Positions 8,862-19,068 of a stretch of DNA of 64,000 nucleotides are shown here, one piece after another; the stretch's first letter is position 1, and the number at the start of each line of letters is the position of its first letter. This stretch comes from Vibrio neptunius (GTDB taxonomy: Bacteria; Pseudomonadota; Gammaproteobacteria; Enterobacterales; Vibrionaceae), in NCBI GenBank assembly GCA_019339365.1, contig CP079860.1:1426001-1490000 (forward strand), in the 5' to 3' direction. Under the pieces are notes generated by a model. The model made no database searches. It worked only from the letters and a program-made list of their open reading frames with translations, and was not told where the DNA came from. A program made the position numbers and the translations under genes.

Positions 8862-8881
8862 ACGCGACCAGTAATGCGTTC

Positions 8882-8920
8882 CAAACACAGATATTCGATA
8901 GTGCCGACTATCTGTGTTTG
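8882..8920 (+). terminator. Long hairpin after the DUF1842-like gene
   Basis: CAAACACAGATA (8882-8893) pairs perfectly with TATCTGTGTTTG (8909-8920), and a smaller stem GATAGT/ACTATC lies inside. There is no T tract, so it may be a processing or attenuation structure rather than a full terminator. Confidence 0.5.
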
Positions 8921-8956
8921 ATGTTAGATCTTATTTCAGCAGCTAGGGAGAAAGTT

Positions 8957-9484
8957 ATGTTATCTAAAACTGCGTTAAACCAAATACTCTCGGCAGAAAA
9001 GAGTCGTTTAGCAGGTCGTAATATTGTCGAAACATTTATTAGAAAAAATTATGAGGTGGCAAAACTTCAGGTCTCAGAGCGTATGCGCAAAGAAAATGCT
9101 CAAAAAGCCGCTAAAGAAGTCGCTACCATTCTTCTTGGTAAAATTCCTTATATTGGCTCGGCGGTCAGTACCGTTTTTGAAAAGGTTGTGCATAACAAAA
9201 CATCGGGAGAAATTCTTGATGAAGCGCTCACCTTCTACAATATTGCTGACATTTATGCCAAAGATATATGTGGAGAGGTGAATGAGGGAACGTTAAAAAT
9301 CTATGTTAAGGCTCAGCTCTATCTTGAATTAGCAGACGCATTGATGGAATACGTCGAGATGAAGCAAGCGTCTTTTGTCAGTGGCGTAAGACTGCAGTTT
9401 TTGGCAAAAGATGCAGTGGTCCAGCGTGAACTTAGACGAGTTTTAACATCGAAAGGCGATATAGAGCTTGACACCTTTGCCTAA
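8957..9484 (+). CDS. Hypothetical helical protein, 175 aa
   Basis: I do not recognise this protein. The start at 8957 has a strong ribosome site (AGGGAG, 6 bases before ATG), whereas the longer frame from 8918 begins within a hairpin arm. The sequence is predicted mostly helical and rich in Lys, Ala and Glu. A hydrophobic glycine-containing stretch, ILLGKIPYIGSAVSTVF, near residues 54-70 could insert in or contact a membrane, and is otherwise the only hydrophobic segment. It lies between the DUF1842-like gene and the 398-aa gene, and the three may work together. Confidence 0.65.
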   Translation: MLSKTALNQILSAEKSRLAGRNIVETFIRKNYEVAKLQVSERMRKENAQKAAKEVATILLGKIPYIGSAVSTVFEKVVHNKTSGEILDEALTFYNIADIYAKDICGEVNEGTLKIYVKAQLYLELADALMEYVEMKQASFVSGVRLQFLAKDAVVQRELRRVLTSKGDIELDTFA

Positions 9485-9741
9485 TAGTAACAGCTCAACT
9501 TTAGCAGGCTCAGCGACTGATTCAGCGTGCTATAGATGAAACCCATCAATCATTATTCTTTTGTCATTTTTTGATTTCAGAAGACAAAGCGTCATTGGCC
9601 TGAGAATCACCTACCTAGAAACAGCGAGAATAATTTGCCTAATTATTGAATCATTATCTCATTATTATTGTCAGACTGAAATCATTTGGCATTTAAAAAG
9701 GTCTACTCGTATATTGGTATGCCGAATGGAGTAATAAAGAC

Positions 9742-10938
9742 ATGTCTGAATTTTTAGTAAGAGATTTTAGTAGCCAAGGTGGGTACACAACAAAAAACAC
9801 TCAGAACGGTAGGCTTCCACGTAGCCGCCACGAGTCTTATGTGCCATGGGGTGTGACGTTAGACTCTAAAGTTGTTTATGCCAAAACAGGCGAGCATACG
9901 GGCTTCAACATGGGCAGGGGAAAATATCGACTGAAGCCTTACGATACGAACATCAGTCAGACACGCCGGGCGGAGGCGCAATCTGTGCTTGGTGTAATGG
10001 CACTGAACGTTACAGAGTATACAGAAGAAGCGGTGAATAAGGTTTCAACCGGTGTTAAGCAATATCTCCAAACACACAAACGTAACGATTCTCAAGGTGT
10101 CACTGAAATGGTCAAAGCGCAGATTGGACACTATTTTTTCACTGGTGGAAGAATGGGTTTTGGCCGTATTAGTGAGGAAAAAGCCAAAGATATTGCCGCT
10201 TCTGTGATTTGGGAAAAACTGATTCTAGCGCTAGATAGTGGAACGCTGGAGCAGAAGCTCGCCATTCACGATGCGGTTGGGCGAAAAATTTTGCCAAAAC
10301 TCAAAGGGCCAGAAGCAGGCAAATATGCAGTATTGGCCAACAAAGTTCGAGAAGCTTGGTTTGATGACAGCCGCTATCGTGGCCGCCGAAAAAAAATGGG
10401 TGATGCTGCACCTGCAAGCACGGTAGGGGGCATTGTGCCGGCCTCAAGCCAGGATATCGTTGGAGCCGTTGACCAGAAGCGCAACCGTGGTGTTGATATG
10501 TTTGAGCGAGACCCAAACCGAGAAGAGCATGCAACGGCAGATAGCTTCTATGATGATGTTGATGTCCGTAACCTCTTGTTTGGCGCGGGAATCTCGGGAA
10601 CAACTGGCACATTGCTTCAAGCAGCATGTGCATTTGGCGGTTTGCACACTTGGAATGCTGAACTTTGTAAACAATACATGTTGGCGATTGTTGGGTATCT
10701 AATTGGTGGCGGTATGCATAGTTTTCATGAGTCTATGGCCATTGCTCAGAAAGCCGGGATTGTAAACTATAACCCTGGGTCCTATGTTGAAGTGTTACCA
10801 ACCTCATTCCTACAAAGCGTAAAGGGCAAAAATTGGGTCACTCGCTATTATGACGTCTCTGTGCTGGGGGCGATTCATTGGCGCTACAATACTGGGCGAC
10901 TGCCATCTCACATTCAACGAAGTTTAGTATCAGATTAA
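9742..10938 (+). CDS. Hypothetical protein, 398 aa (possible effector)
   Basis: I do not recognise the family. There is no signal peptide. The N-terminal 60 residues are polar and rich in Arg, Gly and Thr. The middle (90-220) is helical and basic. The C-terminal third has compact, conserved-looking motifs: GAGISGTTGTLLQAA (about 281-295), then YLIGGGMHSFHESM (about 319-332), then YVEVLPTSFL. The glycine, serine and histidine pattern would suit a catalytic or ligand site. The start has GGAG about 10 bases upstream. A 257-base AT-rich gap with no visible gene separates it from the helical 175-aa gene. Enzyme or secreted toxin are both guesses. Confidence 0.6.
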   Translation: MSEFLVRDFSSQGGYTTKNTQNGRLPRSRHESYVPWGVTLDSKVVYAKTGEHTGFNMGRGKYRLKPYDTNISQTRRAEAQSVLGVMALNVTEYTEEAVNKVSTGVKQYLQTHKRNDSQGVTEMVKAQIGHYFFTGGRMGFGRISEEKAKDIAASVIWEKLILALDSGTLEQKLAIHDAVGRKILPKLKGPEAGKYAVLANKVREAWFDDSRYRGRRKKMGDAAPASTVGGIVPASSQDIVGAVDQKRNRGVDMFERDPNREEHATADSFYDDVDVRNLLFGAGISGTTGTLLQAACAFGGLHTWNAELCKQYMLAIVGYLIGGGMHSFHESMAIAQKAGIVNYNPGSYVEVLPTSFLQSVKGKNWVTRYYDVSVLGAIHWRYNTGRLPSHIQRSLVSD

Positions 10939-10953
10939 GCCGTTCACACTGAG

Positions 10954-11658
10954 TCAACGATTTACTTTTATGCAGGGGCTTGTTACCTGTCTTTCTGAGA
11001 GCGTGGTGTTGATTTTATCTATATGCTTTTTGGCCGCGCTATTTTCTTTGCTTGTCGCAACGTGTAAAGGAATACAACTGAAATGAATCGTGCTGATATG
11101 GAAAAGATCGCGGTTTATCTGAGCATTTTTTAATGTGTAAGTCAGCACGTTCTTGTCGACTAATATGGCGTCAACGCGTTGCTTGATCAGCTTTTCAATA
11201 CCTTCTTCTGCACTGCTTATCTCATACTTTTTAAAATGGGTAAGCTGTTCAAAATCGTCACTGTATCGGTAACCTCTCTGAACACCAATGGTGAATCCAG
11301 TTAAACTTTCACGACCGCTATACTGTAGTGGGCTTTTATGTCGACTCAGCAACACTATTTCATTCCAGTAATAAGGTTGGCTGAAATAAAGAAAGCGCTC
11401 CCTCTCTCCAGTCTTCCATGCGCCTAAAATGACATCGTTTTCCATGGTTCGCACGCTCTTTAATGCTCGATTCCAAGGTTGCAGCTTAATGTCGAGTTGA
11501 AAACCTGATTGTTCAAAAATATCAATCAGAATCAGCTGCGCCTTTCCTGTGTTTGGCGCTTCTTGAAAGTAAGGTGGCCATACGTCTTGTGTCCCTTTCA
11601 CGCTTATCAAGGAACCCTGTGCAAGAAATGGAACACAAGCCAGTAAAAACAACCTCAT
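10954..11658 (-). CDS. Periplasmic solute-binding protein, family 3 (PBPb type)
   Basis: A 234-aa protein with an N-terminal signal peptide (MRLFLLACVPFLAQG) and the family-3 binding-protein fold. Visible landmarks are VWPPYFQEA near the start of the mature chain, the IKLQPWNRALKSV segment, GAWKTGERERFLYFSQPYY and a GFTIGVQRGYRY hinge region. Such stand-alone proteins bind amino acids or other small ligands in the periplasm. No permease or ATPase is beside it, so it may feed a sensor or be an orphan. It converges on the 398-aa gene with a 15-base gap. Confidence 0.75.
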   Translation of the reverse strand: MRLFLLACVPFLAQGSLISVKGTQDVWPPYFQEAPNTGKAQLILIDIFEQSGFQLDIKLQPWNRALKSVRTMENDVILGAWKTGERERFLYFSQPYYWNEIVLLSRHKSPLQYSGRESLTGFTIGVQRGYRYSDDFEQLTHFKKYEISSAEEGIEKLIKQRVDAILVDKNVLTYTLKNAQINRDLFHISTIHFSCIPLHVATSKENSAAKKHIDKINTTLSERQVTSPCIKVNR

Positions 11659-11977
11659 ACCTTTTCAGCCCCATGCAATGAGTAAACTGTTCTTAAAATA
11701 GTCAATAAAGCCTTGATTGACTAGTTTCAAGTTGATGCCTATTTCGCCAGCTTGACTTTTACAGAACGAAAGAATTCTTATCTTTAGTGCTCTAAATAAT
11801 AAATTGCATATTAGCAAAGGTCGTAGCCTTGGGTGAGTGACGTTTGTGTATTTATATAAAGCCTTGTGCTCAAGTGTTTAAGTATTTAGGTTTATCTTAT
11901 CTAATTGATATTTATAGTTTTAAATTAGATATTCTCAGCGGGTTGGATGTGTTTTCTGCTTTGTTGATTGATTGGTT

Positions 11978-12006
11978 TTGACTAAATTGATTGATCGAGT
12001 TATTAA
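11978..12006 (+). promoter_or_regulatory. Candidate sigma-70 promoter of the bet operon
   Basis: TTGACT (11978-11983) and TATTAA (12001-12006) are separated by 17 bases, about 120 bases upstream of betI. It is embedded in an AT-rich 468-base gap without other visible genes. Confidence 0.45.
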
Positions 12007-12090
12007 TCAAAATTCTCTAAAATTTAGGTTTAATGTATCGGTTTTGTGAAAAATAGTTTGAGTACTAACTAATTTTCAGGCATTTTATAT

Positions 12091-12110
12091 TTAATTGAAC
12101 GTTCAATTAA
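12091..12110. promoter_or_regulatory. BetI operator
   Basis: A perfect 20-bp palindrome, TTAATTGAACGTTCAATTAA, lies 16 bases before the betI ATG. It matches the known BetI-box pattern (ATTGAACGTTCAAT core). BetI is expected to repress from here until choline is present. Confidence 0.85.
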
Positions 12111-12126
12111 AAAAGGAAGTGCGGTA

Positions 12127-12723
12127 ATGCCTAAGGTAGGGATGCCAGACATCAGGAAGCCTCAACTGGTACAAGCCACTATGGCAGTGATAGATAAAGT
12201 CGGCTTGTATGCTGCGAGTATTTCGCTGATTAGCAAAGAAGCCGGTGTGTCTACAGGCATTGTTAATCACTACTTTGGTGGCAAGCAGGGTTTGCTTCAT
12301 GAAACCATGAGAGAGGTACTTCGCCAGCTTTCCACTACTGTGACTGAGCGTTTAAGTCAGCTACCAAAACATGCCCATCAACAGCGTATTAACGCCATCA
12401 TTGATGGGAACTTTGTCGGCTATCAAGCGGAAAACAAAGTGGCCAAAACATGGCTAGCTTTCTGGTCCTATTCTGTTCACGAACCTGAGCTGAAACGCCT
12501 CCAACGTGTTAATGAAAAGCGACTTCTTTCTCACTTGAGCATTGAGCTAAAAGCGCTGTTTGAAAAAGAGCAGGCGGAAATCATTGCTCATGGTATCGCG
12601 GCTTTGATCGATGGGATCTGGCTCCGCGGGACAATGAATCCTGATGGCATAGATGCCAACAAAGCTAGATTGATCATCAACGATTATCTGGACAAGCAAC
12701 TTACTTTCTATTCTCAAAAATAA
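12127..12723 (+). CDS. betI: BetI, choline-responsive TetR-family repressor
   Basis: A 198-aa TetR-family protein. The helix-turn-helix spans about residues 30-58 ([20 protein letters not shown]), and the C-terminal choline-sensing domain contains the usual [11 protein letters not shown] and LIDGIWLRG segments. It represses the choline-to-betaine genes and is released by choline. It is the first gene of betI-betB-betA-choXWV and is 20 bases from betB. The start ATG follows ribosome site AAAAGGAAG, and its operator is immediately upstream. Confidence 0.93.
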   Translation: MPKVGMPDIRKPQLVQATMAVIDKVGLYAASISLISKEAGVSTGIVNHYFGGKQGLLHETMREVLRQLSTTVTERLSQLPKHAHQQRINAIIDGNFVGYQAENKVAKTWLAFWSYSVHEPELKRLQRVNEKRLLSHLSIELKALFEKEQAEIIAHGIAALIDGIWLRGTMNPDGIDANKARLIINDYLDKQLTFYSQK

Positions 12724-12743
12724 CGAAAAGTCAGAACTATCAA

Positions 12744-14204
12744 ATGGAAATGAAATCACTATACATCGATGGCAGCGCATGTAACGCAACATCAGGTGAA
12801 AGCTTTACAACTTACAACCCTGCCAATGGCGAGCCGCTGGCTACTATTGGTCAGGCGAGCCCTCAAGACTTGGAGCGCGCTATCGAATCCGCCAAGCAAG
12901 GCTTTAAAATTTGGTCGGCCATGACTCCAACGGAGCGCAGCCGTATTTTGCTTAAAGCGGTTGCAATCTTGCGTGAGCGCAATGATGAACTAGCTGCTTT
13001 GGAAGTGGCTGATACAGGTAAGCCGCTTCAGGAAGCGATTGAAGTGGATATTGTTACTGGCGCCGATGTTATCGAATACTTTGCAGGTTTGGTGCCTGGA
13101 ATGCAGGGTGAGCAGCAACCGCTGAGTGAGAATCAGTTTTTCTATACACGCCGCGAGCCACTCGGTATTTGTGCTGGCATCGGTGCCTGGAATTACCCAA
13201 TCCAGATTGCAATGTGGAAATCTGCGCCAGCTTTGGCGGCAGGTAATGCCATGATCTTCAAACCGTCGGAAGAAACACCTCTGACCGCTTTAAAACTAGC
13301 AGAAATTTTCTCTGAAGCTGGTCTGCCAGATGGTGTGTTTAACGTCGTGCAGGGAGACCATCGCGTCGGACAAATGCTAACGGCACACCCAGAGATTGCA
13401 AAAGTCTCATTCACGGGTGAGTCGGGTACTGGCAAACTTGTGATGGCGGATAGCGCCAAAACACTGAAACAAGTCACGATGGAGCTCGGTGGCAAATCTC
13501 CAATGGTGATCTTTGACGATGCTAAGCTAGACAATGCAGTTTCTGCTGCGATGGTTGCCAACTTCTATACCCAAGGTGAAGTGTGCACTCATGGCACACG
13601 TGTTTACGTTCATGAATCCATTTACGACGCGTTTGTTAGTCAGTTGAAAGAACGAACTGAAAAGCTCATTGTGGGTAATCCAATGGATATGGATACTCAA
13701 ATCGGCGCTCTGATCTCCAAAGAACATCTGGGTAAAGTTTTAGGTGCGATTGAAGAAGCGAAACAAAGCGGTGCGACGCTGCTGACGGGCGGTTATCAAG
13801 TCAAAGAAAATGGGTTGGAGAATGGCAACTTTGTTGTTCCGACGGTATTCACCGATTGCACCGATGACATGCCACACGTTCAAAATGAAATTTTTGGCCC
13901 TGTTATGTCTGTTCTGAAATTCTCACAGGAATCGGATGTGATTGAGCGAGCTAACGATACCTCATATGGCTTGGCTGCCGGGGTATTTACGCAGGACCTG
14001 TCTCGCGCGCACCGAGTGATTCACCAATTGCAAGCGGGCATATGCTGGGTTAACACTTGGGGTGACTCTCCAGCTGAAATGCCAGTAGGTGGCTATAAGC
14101 ATTCTGGTATTGGCCGTGAGAACGGACCAGAAACGCTTCGCCATTACACTCAGACAAAGAGTGTCCTAATTGAACTTGGCGATTACGCCAGCCCTTACGC
14201 CTAA
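12744..14204 (+). CDS. betB: Betaine aldehyde dehydrogenase
   Basis: A 486-aa NAD(P)-dependent aldehyde dehydrogenase that oxidises betaine aldehyde to glycine betaine, the second step of osmoprotectant synthesis. Key residues are visible: Glu247 in TMELGGKSP and the nucleophile Cys281 in GEVCTHGTR, plus the cofactor segment GAWNYPIQ. Length matches E. coli BetB (about 490 aa). It is cytoplasmic. The gene lies between betI and betA with 20-base gaps. Confidence 0.95.
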   Translation: MEMKSLYIDGSACNATSGESFTTYNPANGEPLATIGQASPQDLERAIESAKQGFKIWSAMTPTERSRILLKAVAILRERNDELAALEVADTGKPLQEAIEVDIVTGADVIEYFAGLVPGMQGEQQPLSENQFFYTRREPLGICAGIGAWNYPIQIAMWKSAPALAAGNAMIFKPSEETPLTALKLAEIFSEAGLPDGVFNVVQGDHRVGQMLTAHPEIAKVSFTGESGTGKLVMADSAKTLKQVTMELGGKSPMVIFDDAKLDNAVSAAMVANFYTQGEVCTHGTRVYVHESIYDAFVSQLKERTEKLIVGNPMDMDTQIGALISKEHLGKVLGAIEEAKQSGATLLTGGYQVKENGLENGNFVVPTVFTDCTDDMPHVQNEIFGPVMSVLKFSQESDVIERANDTSYGLAAGVFTQDLSRAHRVIHQLQAGICWVNTWGDSPAEMPVGGYKHSGIGRENGPETLRHYTQTKSVLIELGDYASPYA

Positions 14205-14223
14205 GCAGCAACGGAGATAGGAA

Positions 14224-15924
14224 ATGGAGCAACGCTACGATTATATTATCGTTGGTGCAGGGTCGGCGGGTTGTGTACTGGCTGACCGCTTGTCTGAAAG
14301 TGGTGAGCATCAAGTGCTTCTGCTTGAAGCTGGAGGTACGGACAAAAGCATTTTCATCCAAATGCCGACTGCACTGTCTTACCCGATGAATACAGAAAAG
14401 TATGCGTGGCAATTTGAGACCACCGCGGAAGAGGGTTTGAATGGGCGCAAGCTACATTGTCCTCGAGGTAAAGTGCTGGGTGGCAGCTCTTCCATCAACG
14501 GAATGGTTTATGTCCGTGGCCATGCCTGTGATTTTGACGAGTGGGAAGAACAAGGAGCAAAAGGTTGGAACTACCAGTCTTGTTTACCTTATTTCCGCCG
14601 TGCTGAATCGTGGATTGGCGGCGAAGATAAGTATCGTGGAGGAAGCGGTCCGGTCGGAACCTGTAATGGTAACGACATGAAGCTTAATCCTCTATACCAA
14701 GCCTTTATTGAAGCGGGTAAAGAAGCGGGTTATCCGGAAACTGCGGACTACAATGGTTATCAGCAGGAAGGTTTTGGCCCTATGCACATGACGGTGGATA
14801 AAGGCATCCGTGCTTCGACCTCTAACGCCTACTTAAGGCGCGCACTGAAACGTTCTAACCTGACACTAATTAAAGGTGTTGTTGCCCACAAGGTGTTACT
14901 GGATGGCAAAAAAGCGATTGGCGTAGAGTTCGAACGCTCTGGAAAAGTCGTCAAGAGTTATGCCAATAAAGAAGTGGTATCGAGTGCAGGCTCAATCGGC
15001 TCGGTTCAACTGCTGCAATTGTCAGGCATTGGACCTGAATCCGTACTCAAAAATGCCGGTGTTGAAGTCAAGCATGACTTACCGGGGGTAGGTGAGAACC
15101 TTCAAGATCACCTTGAGGTGTACTTCCAGTACCACTGTGAAAAACCGATTACTCTCAACAGTAAGCTTGGTCTCGTGAGTAAGGGGATGATTGGCGCTGA
15201 ATGGATCCTGACCCGTAAAGGCTTAGGCGCGACGAACCATTTTGAGTCATGCGCATTTATCCGTTCTCGCAAAGGGCTGAAGTGGCCAAACATTCAGTAT
15301 CATTTCCTACCTGCCGCGATGCGCTACGATGGTAAGGCGGCGTTTGATGGCCATGGTTTTCAGGTTCATGTTGGGCCGAACAAACCACAGAGCCGTGGGC
15401 GTGTCGCTATTACCTCTGCTAATCCAAGTGACAAACCAAACATCGAGTTTAACTACATTTCAACGGATCAAGATCGTCAGGACTGGCGTGACTGTATTCG
15501 TCTGACCCGTGAAATCCTTTCTCAACCTGCCATGGATGCCTATCGCGGTAACGAAATACAGCCGGGTGAAACCATAGTGACTGATGAGGCGATTGATGAG
15601 TGGGTGAAACAAAACGTAGAGAGTGCCTACCACCCATCATGCAGTTGCAAAATGGGGGCAGAAGATGATCCGATGTCTGTGTTAGATGAGCAATGTCGAG
15701 TCCGTGGCATCGAAGGATTGCGAGTTGTGGATTCTTCTATCTTCCCAACGATTCCAAATGGCAACCTCAACGCCCCGACTATCATGGTTGCGGAACGTGC
15801 TGCTGATTTGATATTGGGTAAGCCGCTGATTGAAGGAAAAAAATTACCAGTATGGATTGCTCCGGACTGGGAAGAAAAACAGAGACCCAAGACACCGAAA
15901 AGAGACGTGTCGTCTATCTCGTAA
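14224..15924 (+). CDS. betA: Choline dehydrogenase
   Basis: A 566-aa GMC-family FAD flavoprotein that oxidises choline to betaine aldehyde, membrane-associated in E. coli. The FAD-binding dinucleotide motif [14 protein letters not shown] lies at residues 10-23, the GMC signature 1 at [18 protein letters not shown], and the C-terminal SCSCKMG and [16 protein letters not shown] blocks hold the active-site and FAD-contact region. Start ATG follows GGAGATAGGAA. The stop is 28 bases before the choX start. Confidence 0.95.
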   Translation: MEQRYDYIIVGAGSAGCVLADRLSESGEHQVLLLEAGGTDKSIFIQMPTALSYPMNTEKYAWQFETTAEEGLNGRKLHCPRGKVLGGSSSINGMVYVRGHACDFDEWEEQGAKGWNYQSCLPYFRRAESWIGGEDKYRGGSGPVGTCNGNDMKLNPLYQAFIEAGKEAGYPETADYNGYQQEGFGPMHMTVDKGIRASTSNAYLRRALKRSNLTLIKGVVAHKVLLDGKKAIGVEFERSGKVVKSYANKEVVSSAGSIGSVQLLQLSGIGPESVLKNAGVEVKHDLPGVGENLQDHLEVYFQYHCEKPITLNSKLGLVSKGMIGAEWILTRKGLGATNHFESCAFIRSRKGLKWPNIQYHFLPAAMRYDGKAAFDGHGFQVHVGPNKPQSRGRVAITSANPSDKPNIEFNYISTDQDRQDWRDCIRLTREILSQPAMDAYRGNEIQPGETIVTDEAIDEWVKQNVESAYHPSCSCKMGAEDDPMSVLDEQCRVRGIEGLRVVDSSIFPTIPNGNLNAPTIMVAERAADLILGKPLIEGKKLPVWIAPDWEEKQRPKTPKRDVSSIS

Positions 15925-15952
15925 AGTCAGTAAATATTACAAGGAAATGATT

Positions 15953-16891
15953 ATGTCTATGATGACAAAAACGCTGTCGACTGTCGCTCTAAGTACGATG
16001 GCCACAGCGACCTATGCCAACCAGTGTGAAACCGTTCGATTTGCGGACGTCGGCTGGACTGATATTACCGCTACAACAGCAGTCACCAGCGAGCTACTTA
16101 AAGGTCTGGGCTACAAAACGAAAACGGATTTATTGTCTGTTCCCGTCACTTATTCATCTATGGCAAACGGTGATATCGATATCTTCCTTGGCAACTGGAT
16201 GCCAACCATGGAGGGAGATATCGCTAAATACCGTCAAGCGGGTACAGTAGAAACAGTTCGAGCAAACCTCGAAGGTGCAAAATACACGTTAGCCGTACCT
16301 AAATATGTTTATGACGCAGGCGTAAAAAGCTTTGCTGACATAGCAAAAAATGCGGACAAATTTAAAGATCGTATTTACGGCATTGAGCCTGGCAATGATG
16401 GCAACCGCCTGATTCAGTCAATGATTGATAGTGATGCGTTTGGCCTTAAAGATTTCAGCCTCGTTGAGTCTAGTGAGGCGGGTATGGTTTCGCAGGTATC
16501 ACGAGCGGCTCGTCGCAACCAGTGGATTGTTTATCTCGGTTGGGCACCACACCCAATGAACAGCAATGTCGACATGGAATACCTTGATGGCGGTGATGAC
16601 TTCTTCGGCCCGAACTACGGTGGTGCGAATGTCTACACCAACGTACGTTCTAACTATCTAAATGAATGTCAAAACGTAGGTCAGCTACTTCAGAATCTTG
16701 AATTTAGCCTAGAGATGGAGAATGAGTTGATGGAAGCGATCCTTAACCAAAACGTCAAACCATCAAAAGCGGCTCTCAAGTGGTTGCAAGCAAACCCAGA
16801 GCAAGTGAAATCTTGGCTTAAGGGTGTGAAGACTCTTTCTGGTAGTGATGCAGCTGAAGCTGTAAGCAACTACGTCAAATCAAATGCATAA
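15953..16891 (+). CDS. choX: Choline/betaine ABC transporter substrate-binding protein
   Basis: An OpuAC/ProX-type periplasmic binding protein, 312 aa, with a signal peptide ending at TYAN. The FADVGWTDITATTA opening and the VYLGWAPHPMN segment are typical of the choline-binding ChoX branch, in which aromatic residues box the quaternary amine. The start is the ATG at 15953, 7 bases after AAGGA. An ATG at 15947 is too close to it, and the long frame from 15830 is an overlap with betA. It delivers choline to ChoW/ChoV. Often annotated proX. Confidence 0.88.
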   Translation: MSMMTKTLSTVALSTMATATYANQCETVRFADVGWTDITATTAVTSELLKGLGYKTKTDLLSVPVTYSSMANGDIDIFLGNWMPTMEGDIAKYRQAGTVETVRANLEGAKYTLAVPKYVYDAGVKSFADIAKNADKFKDRIYGIEPGNDGNRLIQSMIDSDAFGLKDFSLVESSEAGMVSQVSRAARRNQWIVYLGWAPHPMNSNVDMEYLDGGDDFFGPNYGGANVYTNVRSNYLNECQNVGQLLQNLEFSLEMENELMEAILNQNVKPSKAALKWLQANPEQVKSWLKGVKTLSGSDAAEAVSNYVKSNA

Positions 16892-16939
16892 AGTGACTAG
16901 GTGGGCGGTTTCGCCCACCTAACAACGTAAGGTTTTATT

Positions 16940-17782
16940 GTGAATTTTATTACCAACAACAAAATCCCTGTGGGTGAGTGGATGGAAACGGGCGTCGACT
17001 GGCTGACAATGAATGCAGCGGGTTTTTTCGACTCTGTTTCTTATTTTCTTGAAACCATCATTCTTTTTGTTGTCGATCTTTTTAAATGGATGCCACCGGC
17101 GTTGCCTATTCTTCTTACGGCGGCTATTGCTTGGTATCTACATCGCAGCATTCCTTTAGTGCTGTTTATCATCGGTGCACTTCTAACGATCCTTAACCTT
17201 GGCTACTGGCAAGAAATGCTGGAAACCTTTGTCTTAGTGTTTGCTGCGACAACGATTTCCGTATTAATTGGCGTTCCAGTTGGCGTAATGGCAGCACATC
17301 GTCCGTGGTTATATACCTTATTGAGGCCAATTTTGGACTTGATGCAAACCGTTCCTACTTTTGTCTACCTGATACCTACTTTGGTGTTGTTTGGTTTGGG
17401 CATCGTTCCTGGGCTAATTTCAACCATCATCTTTGCGATCGCTGCGCCTATCCGCCTGACTTACCTGGGTATTACCAAAGTGCCGGAAGAGTTGATTGAA
17501 GCGGGGCAAGCATTTGGTGCCAGCAAAATGAAACTGTTATTCAAGGTAGAACTACCTGCGGCGCTACCAAGCATTATGGCGGGTATCACCCAATGTATTA
17601 TGTTGTCGCTTTCTATGGTGGTGATTGCTGCTCTTGTTGGTGCTGATGGTCTGGGTAAACCAGTGGTTCGCGCTCTGAATACAGTGAATATTTCTCAGGG
17701 CTTTGAAGCTGGTCTGGCTATCGTGCTGGTTGCGATTATCCTAGACCGCTTGTGTAAATCTCCAAATCAGAAGGAAGTGTAA
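16940..17782 (+). CDS. choW: Choline ABC transporter permease
   Basis: A 280-aa inner-membrane permease of the ProW/OpuAB type with about six membrane segments and a binding-protein-dependent transport domain (EAA-like loop PEELIEAGQAFGASKMKLLFKV near residue 190). It starts with GTG after ribosome site TAAGG. It forms the channel of the ChoXWV importer and ends 2 bases before choV. Often annotated proW. Confidence 0.88.
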   Translation: MNFITNNKIPVGEWMETGVDWLTMNAAGFFDSVSYFLETIILFVVDLFKWMPPALPILLTAAIAWYLHRSIPLVLFIIGALLTILNLGYWQEMLETFVLVFAATTISVLIGVPVGVMAAHRPWLYTLLRPILDLMQTVPTFVYLIPTLVLFGLGIVPGLISTIIFAIAAPIRLTYLGITKVPEELIEAGQAFGASKMKLLFKVELPAALPSIMAGITQCIMLSLSMVVIAALVGADGLGKPVVRALNTVNISQGFEAGLAIVLVAIILDRLCKSPNQKEV

Positions 17783-17784
17783 TC

Positions 17785-18972
17785 ATGGACGCGATTAAGA
17801 TTCAGAACCTTGATGTGGTATTTGGTGATCAGCCGCACAAGGCTTTAGCTCTGCTCGATGAAGGCAAAGCCCGTCAGGAAATTATTGATCAAACAGGGCA
17901 GGTAGTAGGTGTCGATAATGTCACCATGAGTGTCAAAGAAGGCGAAATCTGCGTGTTAATGGGCTTGTCTGGTTCAGGTAAATCCAGCCTGCTTAGGGCG
18001 GTGAATGGCTTGAACTCCATCAGCCGTGGTTCGTTGCAGGTCAAGGATGGCGATAATCAGGTCGAGCTCTCTTCTTGCAATGAAGAAACGTTAAGACACC
18101 TGCGCACTCATAGAGTGTCCATGGTATTTCAGAAATTTGCTTTAATGCCATGGCTGACCGTACTCGATAACGTTGCATTTGGTCTCGAAATGCAAGGCAT
18201 TCCGAAAGCTGAACGAAGAGCGAAAGCACGAGAGCAGTTGGAAATGGTCGAGCTTTCAGACTGGGAACACAAGTATCCGCATGAACTATCTGGAGGTATG
18301 CAGCAGCGTGTTGGCTTAGCAAGAGCGTTCGCCATGGACACCGATATTCTCTTAATGGATGAGCCGTTTTCAGCCCTTGATCCCTTGATTCGTGCACAAT
18401 TGCAAGACGAGCTCATCCTGCTACAGAAAAAGCTCAATAAGACGATTCTGTTTGTTAGTCATGATCTCGACGAGGCACTTAAAATTGGTAACAACATTGC
18501 TATTATGGAATCGGGAAAATTGATTCAGCACGGTAAGCCAGAGCAAATCGTGCTATCTCCAGAAAACGACTACGTTAAAGACTTTGTGTCTCACACCAAT
18601 CCGCTCAATGTGTTAAAAGGCCGTTCTCTGATGCAACCTGCGAGTGAATTAGTACAGGAAGACGCGAGATGGCAAATCTGTCCGACGAAAAAAGTGTGGG
18701 TTGAAGAACGTAATAATCAGTTGCATCTGGATAATAAAGCCGATCTCAAACTGGTGGATTGGCGTGATGAGGCCACTGAGCTATGCGACATCAGTCAAGA
18801 ATCGGTGGTGATTGCTAGCCCAGATATCGGTATGCGAGAAGCGATCAAGTTAAAACAACGCAGTGGTCAACCGATACTATTGGTTGAAAATGATGAGTTG
18901 ATTGGCGTGTTGGACGACAGCGATTTTTATGCGGGCTTGCTAGGAAAGCTCAATCATTCAAAAGCGGCTTAG
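17785..18972 (+). CDS. choV: Choline ABC transporter ATP-binding protein
   Basis: A 395-aa ProV-type ATPase. Walker A is GLSGSGKSS (about residues 58-66), the ABC signature is LSGGMQQR, and Walker B is ILLMDEPFSALD with switch His in LFVSHD. The C-terminal about 100 residues resemble a CBS-like regulatory tail, as in ProV/OpuAA, where it senses ionic strength. It is the last gene of the bet operon. Often annotated proV. Confidence 0.9.
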   Translation: MDAIKIQNLDVVFGDQPHKALALLDEGKARQEIIDQTGQVVGVDNVTMSVKEGEICVLMGLSGSGKSSLLRAVNGLNSISRGSLQVKDGDNQVELSSCNEETLRHLRTHRVSMVFQKFALMPWLTVLDNVAFGLEMQGIPKAERRAKAREQLEMVELSDWEHKYPHELSGGMQQRVGLARAFAMDTDILLMDEPFSALDPLIRAQLQDELILLQKKLNKTILFVSHDLDEALKIGNNIAIMESGKLIQHGKPEQIVLSPENDYVKDFVSHTNPLNVLKGRSLMQPASELVQEDARWQICPTKKVWVEERNNQLHLDNKADLKLVDWRDEATELCDISQESVVIASPDIGMREAIKLKQRSGQPILLVENDELIGVLDDSDFYAGLLGKLNHSKAA

Positions 18973-18999
18973 CACAGTACTAAATACTAAAAAAGTCCA

Positions 19000-19031
19000 A
19001 CGGCGCATGATGTGTAGGCATTGCGCGCCGT
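19000..19031 (+). terminator. Weak hairpin after choV
   Basis: ACGGCGC (19000-19006) can pair with GCGCCGT (19025-19031) across an 18-base loop. No T tract follows. It may mark the end of the bet operon. Confidence 0.3.
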
Positions 19032-19068
19032 GTCTTGGGGCGCTTACCGCTTGAATACCACTTCAGCG

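Noticed and set aside
15830..15952. N-terminal extension of ChoX
   Set aside because: It overlaps betA in another frame and would place the signal peptide about 40 residues inside the protein.
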